NCBI RefSeq assembly: GCF_030272615.1
Contig: NC_081413.1
Span: forward strand, 333,040,302-333,104,301
Length of the DNA: 64,000 nt
Source of the DNA: Cryptomeria japonica
Taxonomy: Eukaryota; Streptophyta; Pinopsida; Cupressales; Cupressaceae
Reading direction: 5' to 3'
The translations under genes were made by a program, and so were the position numbers. Shown here in pieces: positions 23,310 through 34,850 of the stretch; within the stretch, counting starts at the first letter, position 1, and the number at the start of each line of letters is the position of its first letter. The notes below the pieces were generated by a model. The model did not search any database and was not told where the DNA came from. It saw only the letters and a program-made list of their open reading frames with translations.

Positions 23310-25590
23310 TTATGACACACTATGATCCCTTATGACATCATATGGTGTTGTTAGAGGTCATATGGTGTCCTAAGGGGTCATGGGATACCATATGACCCCT
23401 AAGGACAACATATGACCTCTTACAACACCATATTGGGTCATTATGAGTCCTATGGTGTCCTAAGGGGTCATATTATGTCCTACGACCCCTTAGGACACCA
23501 TATGACCCCTTACAACACCAAATTGTGTTTTTATGGGCCATATTGTGTCCTAAGGGGTCATATTGTGTCATGTGACCCCTTTAAGACACCATATGACCCC
23601 TTAGGACATAATATGACCCTTTACAACTCTATACGGTGTCTTTATGGGTCATATGACCCCTTATGATACCATATTGGGTCATTATGGGTCTTATAGTTTT
23701 CTAAGGGGTCATATTGTGTCCTACGACCCCTTAGGACACCATATGACCCATTAAGACACCAAATTATGTCGTTATGAGTCATATTGTGTCCTAAGGGGTC
23801 ATATTGTTCCATGTGACCCCTTAGGACACAATATGACCCTTTATGACTCTATACAGTGTCTTTATGGGTCATATGATGCCTTATGACACCATATGGTGTC
23901 ATTAGGGGTCATATGATGTCCTAAGGGGTCATGGGACACCATATGACCCCTAAGGACAACATATGACCCCTTTATGACACCATATTGGGTCATTATGGGT
24001 CCTATGGTGTCCTCAGGGGTCATATTATGTCCTACAAAGGACACCATATGACCCATTAAGACACCAAATTGTGTCATTATGGGTCATATTATGTCCTAAG
24101 GGGTCATATTGTGTCGTACGACCCCTTAGGATGCCATATGATCTATTAAGACACCAAATTGTATCGTTATGGGTCATATGGTGTCTTAAAGGGGTCATAT
24201 GACATATTATTTCATATGACCCCTTTAAGACACCATATGACCCCTTAGGCCACAATATGACCCTTTACAACTCTATACGGTGTCGTTATGCATCATATGA
24301 CACCTTATGACACCATATGGTGTTGTTAGGGGTCATATGGTGTCCTAAGGGGTCATGGGATACCATATAACCCCTAAGGATAACATATGATGCCTTATGA
24401 CACTATATTGGGTCGTTATGGGTCATATGGTGTCCTAAGGGGTCATATTGTGTCCTACGACCCCTTAGGACACCATATGACCCATTAAGACACCAAATTG
24501 TGTCTTTGTGGGTCATATTGTGTCCTAAGGGGTCATATTGTTTCATATGACCCCTTTAAGACACCATATGACCCCTTAGGACACAATATGACCCTTTACG
24601 ACTCTATACGATGGCGTTATGGGTCATATGACCCCTTATGACACCATATGGTGTCGTTAGGGGTTATATGGTGTCCTAAGGGGTCATGGGACACCATATG
24701 ACCCCTAAGGACAACATATGACCCCTTACGACACCATATTGGGTTGTTATGGGTTCTATGGCATCCTAAGGGGTCATATTATGTCCTACGACCCCTTAGA
24801 ACACCATATGACCCATTAAGACACCAAATTGTGTCTTTATAGGTCATATTGTATCCTAAGGGGTCATATTGTGTCCTACAACCCCTTAGGAAACCATATG
24901 ACCCATTAAGAAACCAAATTGTGTCGTTATGGGTCATATTGTGTCCTAAGGGGTCATATTGTTTCATATGACCCATTAGGACACAATATTACCCTTTATG
25001 ACTCTATAAGATGTCATTTGTTGTAAGTTGTGTGTCCTTGGTCTCTTTGTGTTGTGCAACGTAGTGATCAAGTTTGTGACATGGCTTAACCACCTCCTGT
25101 GGATTCTATAAATCTAGTGGTTGTATCGGGCATTGATAGGTCGATCTTTTGGTGCAATGACAATCAAACTTGTAACAAGTGGTATCAAAGCTTGGTCACA
25201 GGTTCAAACCCCTCACTTGTGTTGGGGGGGTATTGTTGCAAGGTTTGTGTCCTTGGTCTCCTTGTGTTGTGCAACACAACACTCGAGTTTGTGACATGGC
25301 TTAATTGCCTCCAGTAGATTCTATAAATCTAGTGGTTGTATCGGGCATTGATAGGTCAATATTTTGGTGGAATGACAACCACACATGTAACATCATTATG
25401 GGTCATATGACACCATATGGTGTCATTAGGGGTCATATGGTATCCTAAGGGGTCATGGGACACCATATGACCCCTAAGAACAACATATGACCCCTTATGA
25501 CACTATATTGGGTCGTTATGGGTCCTATGGTGTCCTAAGGGGTCATATTGTGTCCTACAACCCCTTAGGACACCATATGACCCATAACGA
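23310..25590. repeat. palindromic minisatellite array
   Basis: Built from GGTCATATGGTGTCCTAAG-like units and their complements, so many neighbouring units form inverted pairs. A landmark segment (GGTCATGGGACACCATATGA) recurs at about 23374, 23926, 24352, 24682 and 25452, giving a higher-order period of roughly 330-550 bp once the TRIM is removed. Open frames on both strands only repeat the unit. Confidence 0.9.
25019..25392 (+). mobile_element. complete TRIM (miniature LTR retrotransposon)
   Basis: Two 159-bp LTRs (25019-25177 and 25234-25392) with TG...ACA ends flank a 56-bp interior. The interior has a PBS, TGGTATCAAAGC (25180-25191), matching initiator tRNA-Met with one change, and a polypurine tract, GTTGGGGGGGTA (25221-25233-ish). 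A perfect TCATT target duplication lies at 25014-25018 and 25393-25397. The LTRs differ at about 22 positions by hand count. It has no coding capacity and would depend on another element, probably a copia element, for movement. It landed inside the minisatellite. Confidence 0.93.
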
Positions 25591-25603
25591 CACAATTAGA
25601 GGT

Positions 25604-26016
25604 CTCTCTCTTTCCCCCCCCTCTCTCTCTCTCCCTCCCCCTCTCTCCCCTAATATCTCTCTCTCCCCTCTCCCCTAATATTTCTCTCTCCCTCTCTCCC
25701 CTCCCCCTCCCCTAATCTCTCTCTCCCCTCTGTGTGTGTGTGTGTGTGTGTCTTTGTCTTTGTCTCTGTCTCTATCTCTCTCTTTGTCTCTGTCTCTCTC
25801 CCTCTCTCTTTGTCTCTGTCTCTATCTCTGTCTCTATCTCTGTCTTTGTCTGTCTGTCTCTCTCTCTTTGTTTGTCTGTCTGTCCGTCTGTCTGTCTATC
25901 TATTTGTCTGTCTTTCTGTCTGTCTATCTCTCCCTCTCCCCCCTCCCCCCCTCTCTCCCCTAATCTCTCTCTCTCTCCCCCCCAATCTCTCTCTCCCTCT
26001 CCCATATTCTCTCTCT
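25604..26016. repeat. CT-rich tract with (TG)n and CTGT runs
   Basis: Pyrimidine-rich on the plus strand, with CCCCTAATCTCTCTCTC units complementary to those of 22913-23193. A (TG)n run lies at about 25730-25751. Open frames are low-complexity artefacts. Confidence 0.95.
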
Positions 26017-26033
26017 CTAAAACATGAGTACTG

Positions 26034-26165
26034 AAATCGAATATCCAATTTTTGCCACTGCCATTAATGTGGCAACAGTAAAAAAAAGGCGGCAACGGGA
26101 AACAATTTTGGGACCACAAATTTATACATTAAAATCAAATATCCGATATCCGATTTTTGTAAAAA
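26034..26165. repeat. GATATCCGA-type motif cluster, left
   Basis: Contains AAATCGAATATCCAATTTTT and ATATCCGATATCCGATTTTT. Matching motifs cluster near the right end (44280-44720) and were not noticed elsewhere in the window. They may be subterminal transposase-binding sites. Confidence 0.6.
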
Positions 26166-26356
26166 AAAAAAGAGCCTTGTGGGCCATTTTGTGGATTCCA
26201 ATGGCCCACATTCTTCACATTCTGTTTTTTGTCGACAATCACAAGTTTTAAGACAGGTTGAGACAAATTTGTGCTTTTGAGATATTCTTAAAGTCAAATA
26301 TTACATTTTCAATCATTTAGGAGCATCTTCGTGTAGGTAAATGGGGATTAGTAGTC

Positions 26357-29300
26357 GTTAGAAGTTTGAATGCAAAAGAAAACTTTCAAATGACCAAATT
26401 GAAGTGTATAGAGAAAGAGATAGAGAAGGTCATAGGAGGAGAATACAAGGTATGTTAAATATTGCTAATGTTACTTCAAGTGAAGAGGAAATTGAATTTT
26501 AAAATGTTGAACAAGTTATTGAAAATGAAATTGTAGATTTTGAAAGTGAAAATTTTGAATATGTTGAAAATGTTGAAAGTGATAATGAAAATTCTCAACA
26601 TGTCATGAGAATGGAAAGTGAAAATTTGGGAGTTGACAATGAAGGTGTCCATAATTTTGGTGTAAATATGAATTTTTTTGACATTGGAGGTGAAAATGTA
26701 GAAAATTTTGACATAGGAAGTGAACATGTGGAAATTTTTTGCATTGGAGGTGAAAATGTGGAAAAAATTGACATTGAAGGTGGAATTGCTCAACCAAGTG
26801 AACAATATGTAACACCTAATTACTTTATAAATGAAGAGCCTCTCATGGATGAAAGACAAATTCCAAATCCAAGACCTTCAAGAACCCCAAAATGGTTACT
26901 TGAAATTGATGAGAACATTATTGCGAATCTTGAAGGCAAGAGGTCAACAAGAACCATTTGATTGTGAGCTACACAACTTTTCAACCAAAATTTTAGCAAT
27001 AAGACATTGATCGAGCAATGCCAAATTTTTGTTCAATTACTAAAGATTATAAAGATGAGACCATTGCTAAATAAATTCAAGATTTGTATGAACAAGAAGA
27101 TGGAGAGAAATTTTATTATTGTCAAAAATCTATTTGATGCTCTCAATTCTATTGGAAAGAATACCAAGGAAAGAGATAAGAGAGCCGCTCGAAGAGTGAT
27201 TACAACCTCCTTAGTAAGCCATCAATTGAGGAAGGCTCATCAAATGAGAAAAACTTGCGTTGATTTGAACATAAACAATAAAACTTTTGATAGAGCACTT
27301 GCACGAAGACAAAGACTTGACGATCCACTTCAACATGATACATGGGCTTTTGGTGGGAGTCTTCCACGTGTTGATAGAAAGTTGACTGACAATGTGAAGG
27401 AGGAGAATCAACAATTTTGGAACTCTAATTATAGAGTATCACCTAATGTAAAGGACATTTTAAAATTAAGAATCGACAATCGAGACTACACACCACATCC
27501 CAAACATTTCTTGGAATCGAGCCAAACAATGTTGTACAATTTTTTTTGTGAAGTACATCCAACTTTGCAAATATCACAAAGGGCCTTTGAATCTTTGAAG
27601 CCATTTTATTGTGTACCTCTTAAGATTCGTAATACTTGTTGTTGCAAGTACCATGTGGAGTTTTCAATGTACCATGAACTTTTATGCCATATTCATTCTA
27701 CGATGAATACTAATGAGATGTTGTAGGAGTGTGGTGCAATGATATTTCCAAGATCATCAAGAGACTTACAAGATCTATTTTTATGCCCTAGAGATGATGG
27801 CTGCTATTTTTATAGAAATGATTATTTGAATGAGAAGTTCTCACAATGTGGTGAGTTGTCAAAGTTTGTTTCATGTTTTCATGAGGGCAGCGAACACAAG
27901 TTTGGAAAGAATTATGTTGAGAAAAAAAGATGTGAGACAGTGAAATATACTTTGAAGAGTGGAGGTGAAGGTTCTAGATGCGAATTAGTCTCAAGAGAAG
28001 TGAGTGTTGCTGATTTTATTTTGGATGATAAGGAAAATATTTTCTACAAGTATGCAAGGCACACCCATAGGTCTTAGTGGTTAGATCAATAGTTCAGGAT
28101 GTTGAAGAACTCTTTCCCGATTGACACTATTGTATTAGTGGCTAATTTTGCAGAGAACTATATATTGCAACCACAAAATGAGGTATAGTCTCTATATTAC
28201 AATTCAATCCAAATTGCTATTTTTGTTCACATTACATAAAGACATGCTCTTGATAGTACAAAAGAGGACAGGAAGATAATCAGGGAGTAACATTTTTATA
28301 TGAGTGATGATAGATCACACTCCTCCGAGTATGTGCAACATTCTTTTGAGAATTTTTTTGAGTTCTTGCATGAGAAAGATATTGCAATCGATCGACATAT
28401 CATATGGTCAGATAACTATACGGGTCAATTCAAGAGTGCCCATATGTTTTATTGGTTGAGTAGAATGCATGTAGAGAGGCATATACCTCATATTTGGTGT
28501 TTTTTTGAGGCAGGGCATGGGAAGGGGGAGCATGATGGAGCAGGTGCATGTTTTAAGAGAGCTCTAGTTAAGGAGCAATTGAGGATTTCAGGTGCAAATT
28601 TATCTGATGCATGTTCTATTGTTGATTGGTGTAGTTCAACATTGTCACATGGAGGTACTCTTGATTCAACAGTGACCAGATTATTTTGGTTGGTTGAGGA
28701 GAGCATAGTGGGATACAGATTGGATTGTCAAACAATTAAAGATTCTTAAAAGATGCATTCATTTCTTAGCTCAGATGCAAGTACATGGACCATTTGGACA
28801 TGAGCGTTGGCTTGTTTTTGTCAAAGTTGTGTTCGGTGTGATTGGGATCAGTGCAAGTCAAGTGAGTGGGTTGATACATGGGTTCCCCAATATCTAACTC
28901 CTTTATCTCAAACAATATCCTTGTCAAACAATGATATGGAAAGTTCACTTGAGTATGACTGTCTATTAGATCTTGTATAGCCAGGACATGTTTTTGTAGT
29001 TGTTGTACCACAAGGGAATGAAGAGAGATCAGAATATTGGTTGACACGATGTGCACAGGGAACAAAAGCTAACACAACCAGTGACAGATGATGATGGGTT
29101 CACATATCCTACAGGTTTAGTTGTTGTTGTGGGAACTTGGTTGTAAACATACATGATTAGAAAGAATGACATACCTGCATTTGAAGATTATGAGAGACAC
29201 AAAACCATTCTCATGTATTCACACCTTATTATAGCTACAAGTGTCAAGTTGTTGAAGAATCAAGCAAAACCAAAGACCAAAGACCTATGGACAGTGACTA

Positions 29301-29369
29301 TTGCTGATCATGAAGTGATACTAGATACTCTTAAGCAAAGAGATGACCCTTCAGACATACTTGAGTAGT
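26357..29369 (+). pseudogene. transposase-like protein of the DNA transposon
   Basis: A ~1000-residue reading with several stops and frame changes; main open parts are 26605-26961, 27007-27726, 27739-28077, 28300-28749 and 29153-29368. The start is basic (KFECKRKLSNDQIEVYRERD), followed by an acidic region with 10-residue FDIGGENVEN repeats. A Cys/His segment (NTCCCKYHVEFSMYHELLCH) lies near 27650. Further on are FAENYILQPQNEV (28145-28180), SDNYTGQFKSAHMFYW (28408-28455) and EAGHGKGEHDGAGACFKRAL (28508-28567). I recognise this layout from uncharacterised transposon proteins of animals and plants in which DF.ENY, SD...QFK and GHGKG..DG.G..KR recur, consistent with a DDE-type core. Here the first aspartate is asparagine. 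The superfamily is unassigned. Confidence 0.65.
26670..26790 (+). repeat. 30-bp coding minisatellite
   Basis: Encodes three to four copies of a 10-residue FDIGGENVEN-like unit inside the acidic N-terminal part of the transposase-like pseudogene. Confidence 0.75.
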
Positions 29370-29389
29370 AGGTCTTTAATGGTACCTTA

Positions 29390-29893
29390 TTTTTTTTATC
29401 ATGCATTTCATTTCAAACAATGATCATTAAACCTTAATGTTCAAGTTTTTTATGTGTATATTAAGGATGTGTCCAAAATGTAGGTCTATTGATGAACATT
29501 TTTTTTGGCAACACGGTTTTTGTATGTACATAGTGGGTACACTCGATATAATTGGAAGGGACTTATTTTTGCAACATGACTTATTATCATGCATTTGATG
29601 AGCTTTGCAATTTTTATTATTAGACAACACTATTTGACAATTTTTGATGATATAATTATCACAAAACCTTTATGCTCATGCAAGTCTTTTATGATGATAT
29701 ACAACACTATCACATTATGATTTTGGCGTCAACATAGTGGGTTCTCTTGATATAATTCGAAGGGATGTATTTTTATGGTATACAATCCCACCTTTTAATT
29801 CATTATCATGCATTTCAGTTGAAGTGATTATCATAAAGCCTTTATGTTCATCCATGCATTTTATGTGTAGACTAACAATTCTGAAAAATACAG
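29390..29893. repeat. diverged tandem repeat after the transposase gene
   Basis: TTATCATGCATTT and GATCATTAAACCTT/ATCATAAAGCCTT segments followed by TTCAAG/TTCATC and TTTATGTGTA recur at about 29397, 29582-29680 and 29808. ACATAGTGGGTWCWCTYGATATAATT occurs twice (about 29527 and 29731). Confidence 0.65.
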
Positions 29894-30255
29894 GTTCATG
29901 CTAGATCATTCGTCGTTGACTAGTTTACTCTTGGTGATGGTACATATTCCTTTGTGCATTAATGAGATTAAATTTTGTGCATAAACACTAAGTCAAGTGA
30001 ATGTATTTCTATTTATAAATGACAATATCTACCATTGTCTTCAACCATGCAGAGAAATGCGGTGAGAAGGGCTTTAATCAACATGCATCTTTCTTCAAAG
30101 TTATGCTTGTAGACTTTGTAGAGAAACTGGTAAGTTTCATAATTATACAATCGTGTACATCTTAAAAATGTTTCAAATGATCTATTTATAATTTGACAAA
30201 ATAATTTGTATTACATGTTATAATTTATTTCTTGTAGCACATTCATTCTGCATAA
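29894..30255 (+). pseudogene. small three-exon ORF of unknown function
   Basis: Putative exons 29894-29939, 30053-30129 and 30238-30255 have AG acceptors (AATACAG, CCATGCAG, TTCTTGTAG) and GT donors (GTACAT, GTAAGT). Joined, they read FTLGDEKCGEKGFNQHASFF then KVMLVDFVEKLHIHSA and a stop, with one stop in the first exon. The third exon ends with TAA. It may be the 3' part of a plus-strand transcript that starts in or after the transposase region, or a separate small gene of the transposon. No family is recognised. Splicing is inferred from sequence only. Confidence 0.4.
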
Positions 30256-30630
30256 AAAGGTTGCTTATTTTAGTCTTCATTTATATGCAGGCATTGTTGT
30301 ATGCAAGCTTTTCTCTTAGGACATGAGGATGTTTGATGAAGATGAAGTGGGATGTTGTATTTGTATATGGATGTGAATTGATGTAACCTTTTTATGATGA
30401 TATACAATGTCCATGAGCAAATTGGTTTAGTTATATTGATGATATACAATGTATCTATACATGAGTACATTGGTGTAGTTGTATTGATAATGATGAAAAA
30501 TCATGTTTGCATATTCGTTCATGGATGTCACATGCAAGTGTAATGGTAATAATGTGTATACAATACATGGAAATATTGATGATCATTATGTGTCTACAGT
30601 GTAATGCTTGTTTATCTATATTTTTTCATT
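30256..30630. other. stretch without recognisable genes
   Basis: Contains short repeated TGATGATATACAATG segments; otherwise nothing seen. Confidence 0.5.
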
Positions 30631-33030
30631 GAATGAGACTGACAAATTTTTTGCCAAGTGAAAAATGTTGCCCTAATAAAACTATAGGTAAAATTAAAAA
30701 ACCGAGATAGGATTTTGTAGGGACCCCTCTCATGGCCCCTTAGGTTCAAATGGATCATTTGTAGGTGCCATAGATTTTGGGTTAGGGCCCATCAAAGTTT
30801 GATAATTTTTAGCACTTAGGGTTCTCAAGGGACAACACTAGTAGGGTATGACCCCGAGCGTTCGACTGAGTGGGGGAAAAAAATAGGAGCATGCATAGGG
30901 TAATAATGCCTAACTAGACATGTCGGAACTGATGATTCATTATCATGACGAGCAGAATGAGAAATTGGCCACGCGACAACATTCGATTAAATGAGATTGA
31001 CAAATATTTTGCCATCTGAAAAAATTCTACCCTAACAAAACCATAGGGAAAATTGAAAAAATGGGATAGGATTTTGTAGGGACCCCTCTTGTGTCCCCAT
31101 AGGTTCAAATGGATTGTTCACAGGTGCCACGGATTCTGAGTTAGGGCCTGTCAAAGTTTGGCAATTTTTAGCACTTAGGGTGCTCAAGGGATGACACCGG
31201 TAGGGTATGACTCTGAGCATTCGACCAAGTGGGGGGGGGGGGGGAATAGGAGAATGCATAGGGTAATAATGCCTAACTAGACTTGTTGGAACTGATGGTT
31301 CATTATCACAATGAGCAGAACGAGAAATTGGCCACGCGACAACATTCGATTGAATGAGACTGATGAATTTTTTGCCAACTGAAAAAATGCTGCCCTAATA
31401 AAACCGTAGGGAAAGTTGAAAAATTGAGATAGGATTTTGTAGGGACCCCTCTTATGGCCCCATAGGTTCATATGAATCATTCTCAGGTGCCATGGATTTT
31501 GAGTTAGGGCCCGTCAAAGTTTGACAATTTTTAGCACTTAGGGTGTGTTGGCTCTAAATTTTACCTTAGAAACAAACAACCTTATGGGAAATTCAATGAT
31601 GGGGGACCAAATTACGCAGGGTGCACTGAATGACCTCTAGGATTGAGAAGCCGACTCTTCCTTATGGTTTTGAGAAAAGGGAAAGGGAGGAAACAATAAA
31701 AACTAAACTACTGAGGTGATGCACCAGAGCATTTTCTTAAGAAGACATGAGCATACAAAAACCCAAGTACATATGGTTTTGAGCCCATTCAACAATCTAC
31801 AAATCTGAATCAGAAACACTATTGAGACACAATTAAATTTTCTTGTAACATAAAGAAATACCCATCATGCATCTATTTGATAAAAAGTGCAAAACATAGT
31901 TTAATCGGTAGAATCTTAGATATATATTTCCAAAGTTATTGAAATTCTAATAGAAAGCACATAAAAAATCATCAGAGCATGCTGAAAGAAATATCACAAA
32001 GGCCATAGGCACAGTTTGATTAATTTTCTTCAGAAAACAATAATAGTTTTAAAAGGCCAAAATTCCTACTAAGAAAACTTAATTGCTTTTCTTTCAAAGT
32101 TCTGAACTCCTACAATAGGGAGAAAAACAAACATAAATAGAGCCCACGACTCTGGAAACAGTTCCCAAATATGCCAAACAGGCATAACCACCCCGAATAG
32201 AAAAATCTAGCGGTGTCACCCTGCAAATCACACCCAACAAAACGGCCCCAAGACTCCAATCTTTGTCAGCAACGATCTTCATACCGGCACAAACTGAAAA
32301 GATTTTGCTAACCGCAGAGGAAATTGCGGCAGGCTATGAAATCTCTTCAAACAGAAAAGCGTGACGCTACATGGTGGGCCCCTGAAAAGAAGCCCAGTCA
32401 GCAACATCCTTCCATTTGTCACCATCGCACTACTCCAAAACCAAAACACCAAATACGAACCATCGGGGTAACGTCGAGCTGACAATTGTCTTGCATGCCT
32501 TGCACTGTTGGAAATATGAAAAGGCAAAATAATCAACCCGACCGAAAACTTAATTCGGGGAATTTTAATGTGAACAGGGTGCTCAAGGGACGATGTCAGT
32601 AGGGTATGACTCCGAGCATTCAATTGAGTGGGGGGGGGGGGGAATAGAAGAATGCATAGGGTAATAATGCCTAACTGGACATGTCAGAACTGACAGTTCG
32701 TTATCACGATGAGCAGAACGAGAAATTGGCCACGTGACAACATTTGATTGAATGAGATTGATGAATTTTTTGCCAACTGAAAAAATGCTGCCCTAATAAA
32801 ATTGTAGGGAAACTTGAAAAATCGAGATAGGCTTTTGTAGGGACCCCCCTCATGGCCCCGTAGGTTCAAACAGATCATTTGCGGCTACCACAGATTCCGA
32901 GTTAGGGCCCGTCAAAGTTTGACAATTTTTAGCACTTAGGGTGCTCAAGGGACGATGTTGGTAGGGTATGACCCCAAGCATTCGACCGAGTGGGGGTGGC
33001 GAAATAGGAGCATGCATAGGGTAATAATGA
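30631..33030. repeat. ~360-bp tandem repeat, about four units
   Basis: Unit starts (GAATGAGACTGA...TTTTTTGCCA) occur at about 30631, 30988, 31350 and 32750; subtracting the solo LTR inserted at 31546 gives a steady ~360-bp period. Each unit has TAGGGACCCCTC, TTAGCACTTAGGGTGCTCAAGG and a G-run. The G-run varies from G5 (30863, 32990) to about G14 (31231) and G12 (32629). No gene is seen. Confidence 0.9.
31546..32576 (-). mobile_element. gypsy solo LTR
   Basis: Starts TGTTGGCTCTAAATTTTACC and ends TGTGAACA on the plus strand, homologous along its length to the LTR at 6039-7116. Perfect target duplication GGGTG at 31541-31545 and 32577-32581. Removing it rejoins the 360-bp repeat unit. It arose by recombination between two LTRs of a full element. 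Confidence 0.95.
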
Positions 33031-33250
33031 ATTTTATTGTATTGTAAATTAAATGAATTGTATTGTATTGTTCATTAAATGAATTTAATTGTATTGTTCA
33101 TTAAATGAATTTAATTGTATTGTTCATTAAATGAATTTTATTGTATTGTTCATTTTATGAATTGTATTGTTCATTTTATGAATTGTATTGTTCATTATAC
33201 AAACAACAATTACGATGAAATGAAATGAATTGTATTGTTAATTAAATAAC
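33031..33250. repeat. TTGTATTGTTCATTAAATGAA minisatellite
   Basis: About nine copies of a 20-27-bp unit based on TTGTATTGTTCATTAAATGA, directly after the last 360-bp unit. Confidence 0.9.
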
Positions 33251-33880
33251 CACTATTAACCATTGTTAATTATTGGATTGAAGATTAAATTTTTCCATGA
33301 TAACACCATGCACACATGAGCAACAATTTATATGATCAAATATCAACTTCTGTATATATGAAAATGCCAAATGATTACAAGTGTATGTCCATACACAAAT
33401 ATGGCATAAATGCCAACTCAAATAAAATGTATGTCAATATACATGAATGTATGTCTATATACAAAATATACATGCCAACTAGACATGTAAGTATCCCATA
33501 ACTATCTATAACATCCTAAGCTACTGATGGATCATCAAAATTGATCCTCTTCACCGCACTGCTCGGCTCTGAAGGATCCTGCACAAGAAAAAACAAACCA
33601 CGATTAAGATTAGTTATATTATATAACTCACATTCAAAAAGTTAACATAAAAATGAACTATAATTGAACTATTCTTGTTCACCTCATCTCCATGTTTTTT
33701 CTTTGGCTTTGCAGGACTCTTGATGTATGTTTTCAATATTTTCATACACAACCTACATATGTTCACAAACATGACATTGATACAAGTTAGCATATAATTG
33801 TCACTAATAATAACAAATTATATCTACTAAACACATAATAAAATAAACACACATGTACTCGAGGCACCTCTTCTTCTTCT

Positions 33881-34835
33881 TGAAGAGGGGAAAATGGAAT
33901 GAAAGGTCAAATGATAAAAAAACACAATGAAATAAGCATGTAAACACTAAAACATCAAGAGATCATTTTTACCTTGCTATTTTACCTTCTCCTTGGATTG
34001 AGCTTGATGAAGTGGATGGTGAGGATGCACCCTTGATGCTCCACTTGATGTGCTGCTTGCTTGATTTGGATGTGGAATTCTCTCCTTTGTGCTCAACAAG
34101 ATAGATTGATGGATTGGATTTGGATTGAAAGATTAAGGATGGATGGATTTGATAGAGGATTATGAAGAGAGAGGAGAAAAAAGCAGCATGACAATGCATG
34201 AGAAGGGGATGATTTGTGAGGAGAATAGGCTCCAATTTATAGATTGGAGAAGGCCAATGGAGGGCCAAGATTGATTTGATCATGAAGGGTTGAGATTGAT
34301 TTTAGATAGAAGGTGTGGATCAAGGGCGCCTTGGGAAAATTAATAGGAATATAAAAATCCTTGGGAAAAAGGGGGGAGAATTTTGAATTTCAAATATGAG
34401 GAATTAAAAATTCCAAAATAAGGATGCATTGAGGGATTCAAAGAAATTTGAATTTCTTAGAGAGACACAATGTTGATGTGACATGAGTGGGAATTAAAAA
34501 TTGAGGGATAATGATAATCATGATTATGAGAGATTTTAGAAGGATTAATTAGGCTAAGTGGGATTAGGAAAAGTGATTTGTAGGAATCACATGACTAGGT
34601 TAATTAATTAGAATTAATTAACTGAGTGGGTTTAGAGGAAATAATTTTTGGAGGGGACTTTAGAAGAGTAGCGAAATAATTAATTTATTTGATAAATTAA
34701 TTATTGGACAATAGTGTGATAGAATTAATTAAATTAGATTTAATTAATACTAAGAAGAATAAGGATAACACAATTAAGTCAATTAATTATGTTGATAGGC
34801 TTAAATTAATTAAATATTAATTTTAGGTGTCTACA
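33881..34835 (-). repeat. 3' LTR of the 8.65-kb element
   Basis: 955 bp, TG...CA; a TATA-like CTATAAAT reads on the minus strand at 34235-34242. Confidence 0.92.
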
Positions 34836-34850
34836 TTTTTCCCCTCTTTG
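34836..34850 (-). promoter_or_regulatory. polypurine tract
   Basis: Minus strand CAAAGAGGGGAAAAA directly abutting the 3' LTR, the expected site for plus-strand priming. Confidence 0.85.

Noticed and set aside
25180-25260. GGTTCAAACCCC box suggesting a SINE
   Set aside because: The paired 159-bp LTRs, PBS, PPT and TSD explain the segment as a TRIM; the B-box-like bases lie in its interior by chance.
23310-25590. Regular short repeats suggesting a CRISPR array
   Set aside because: Units and spacers are the same sequence family, there is no unique spacer content, and the context is plant repeat DNA.
25732-26119. Overlapping open frames in the CT/TG tract
   Set aside because: Low-complexity Ser/Leu/Cys/Val translation of simple repeats in all frames.
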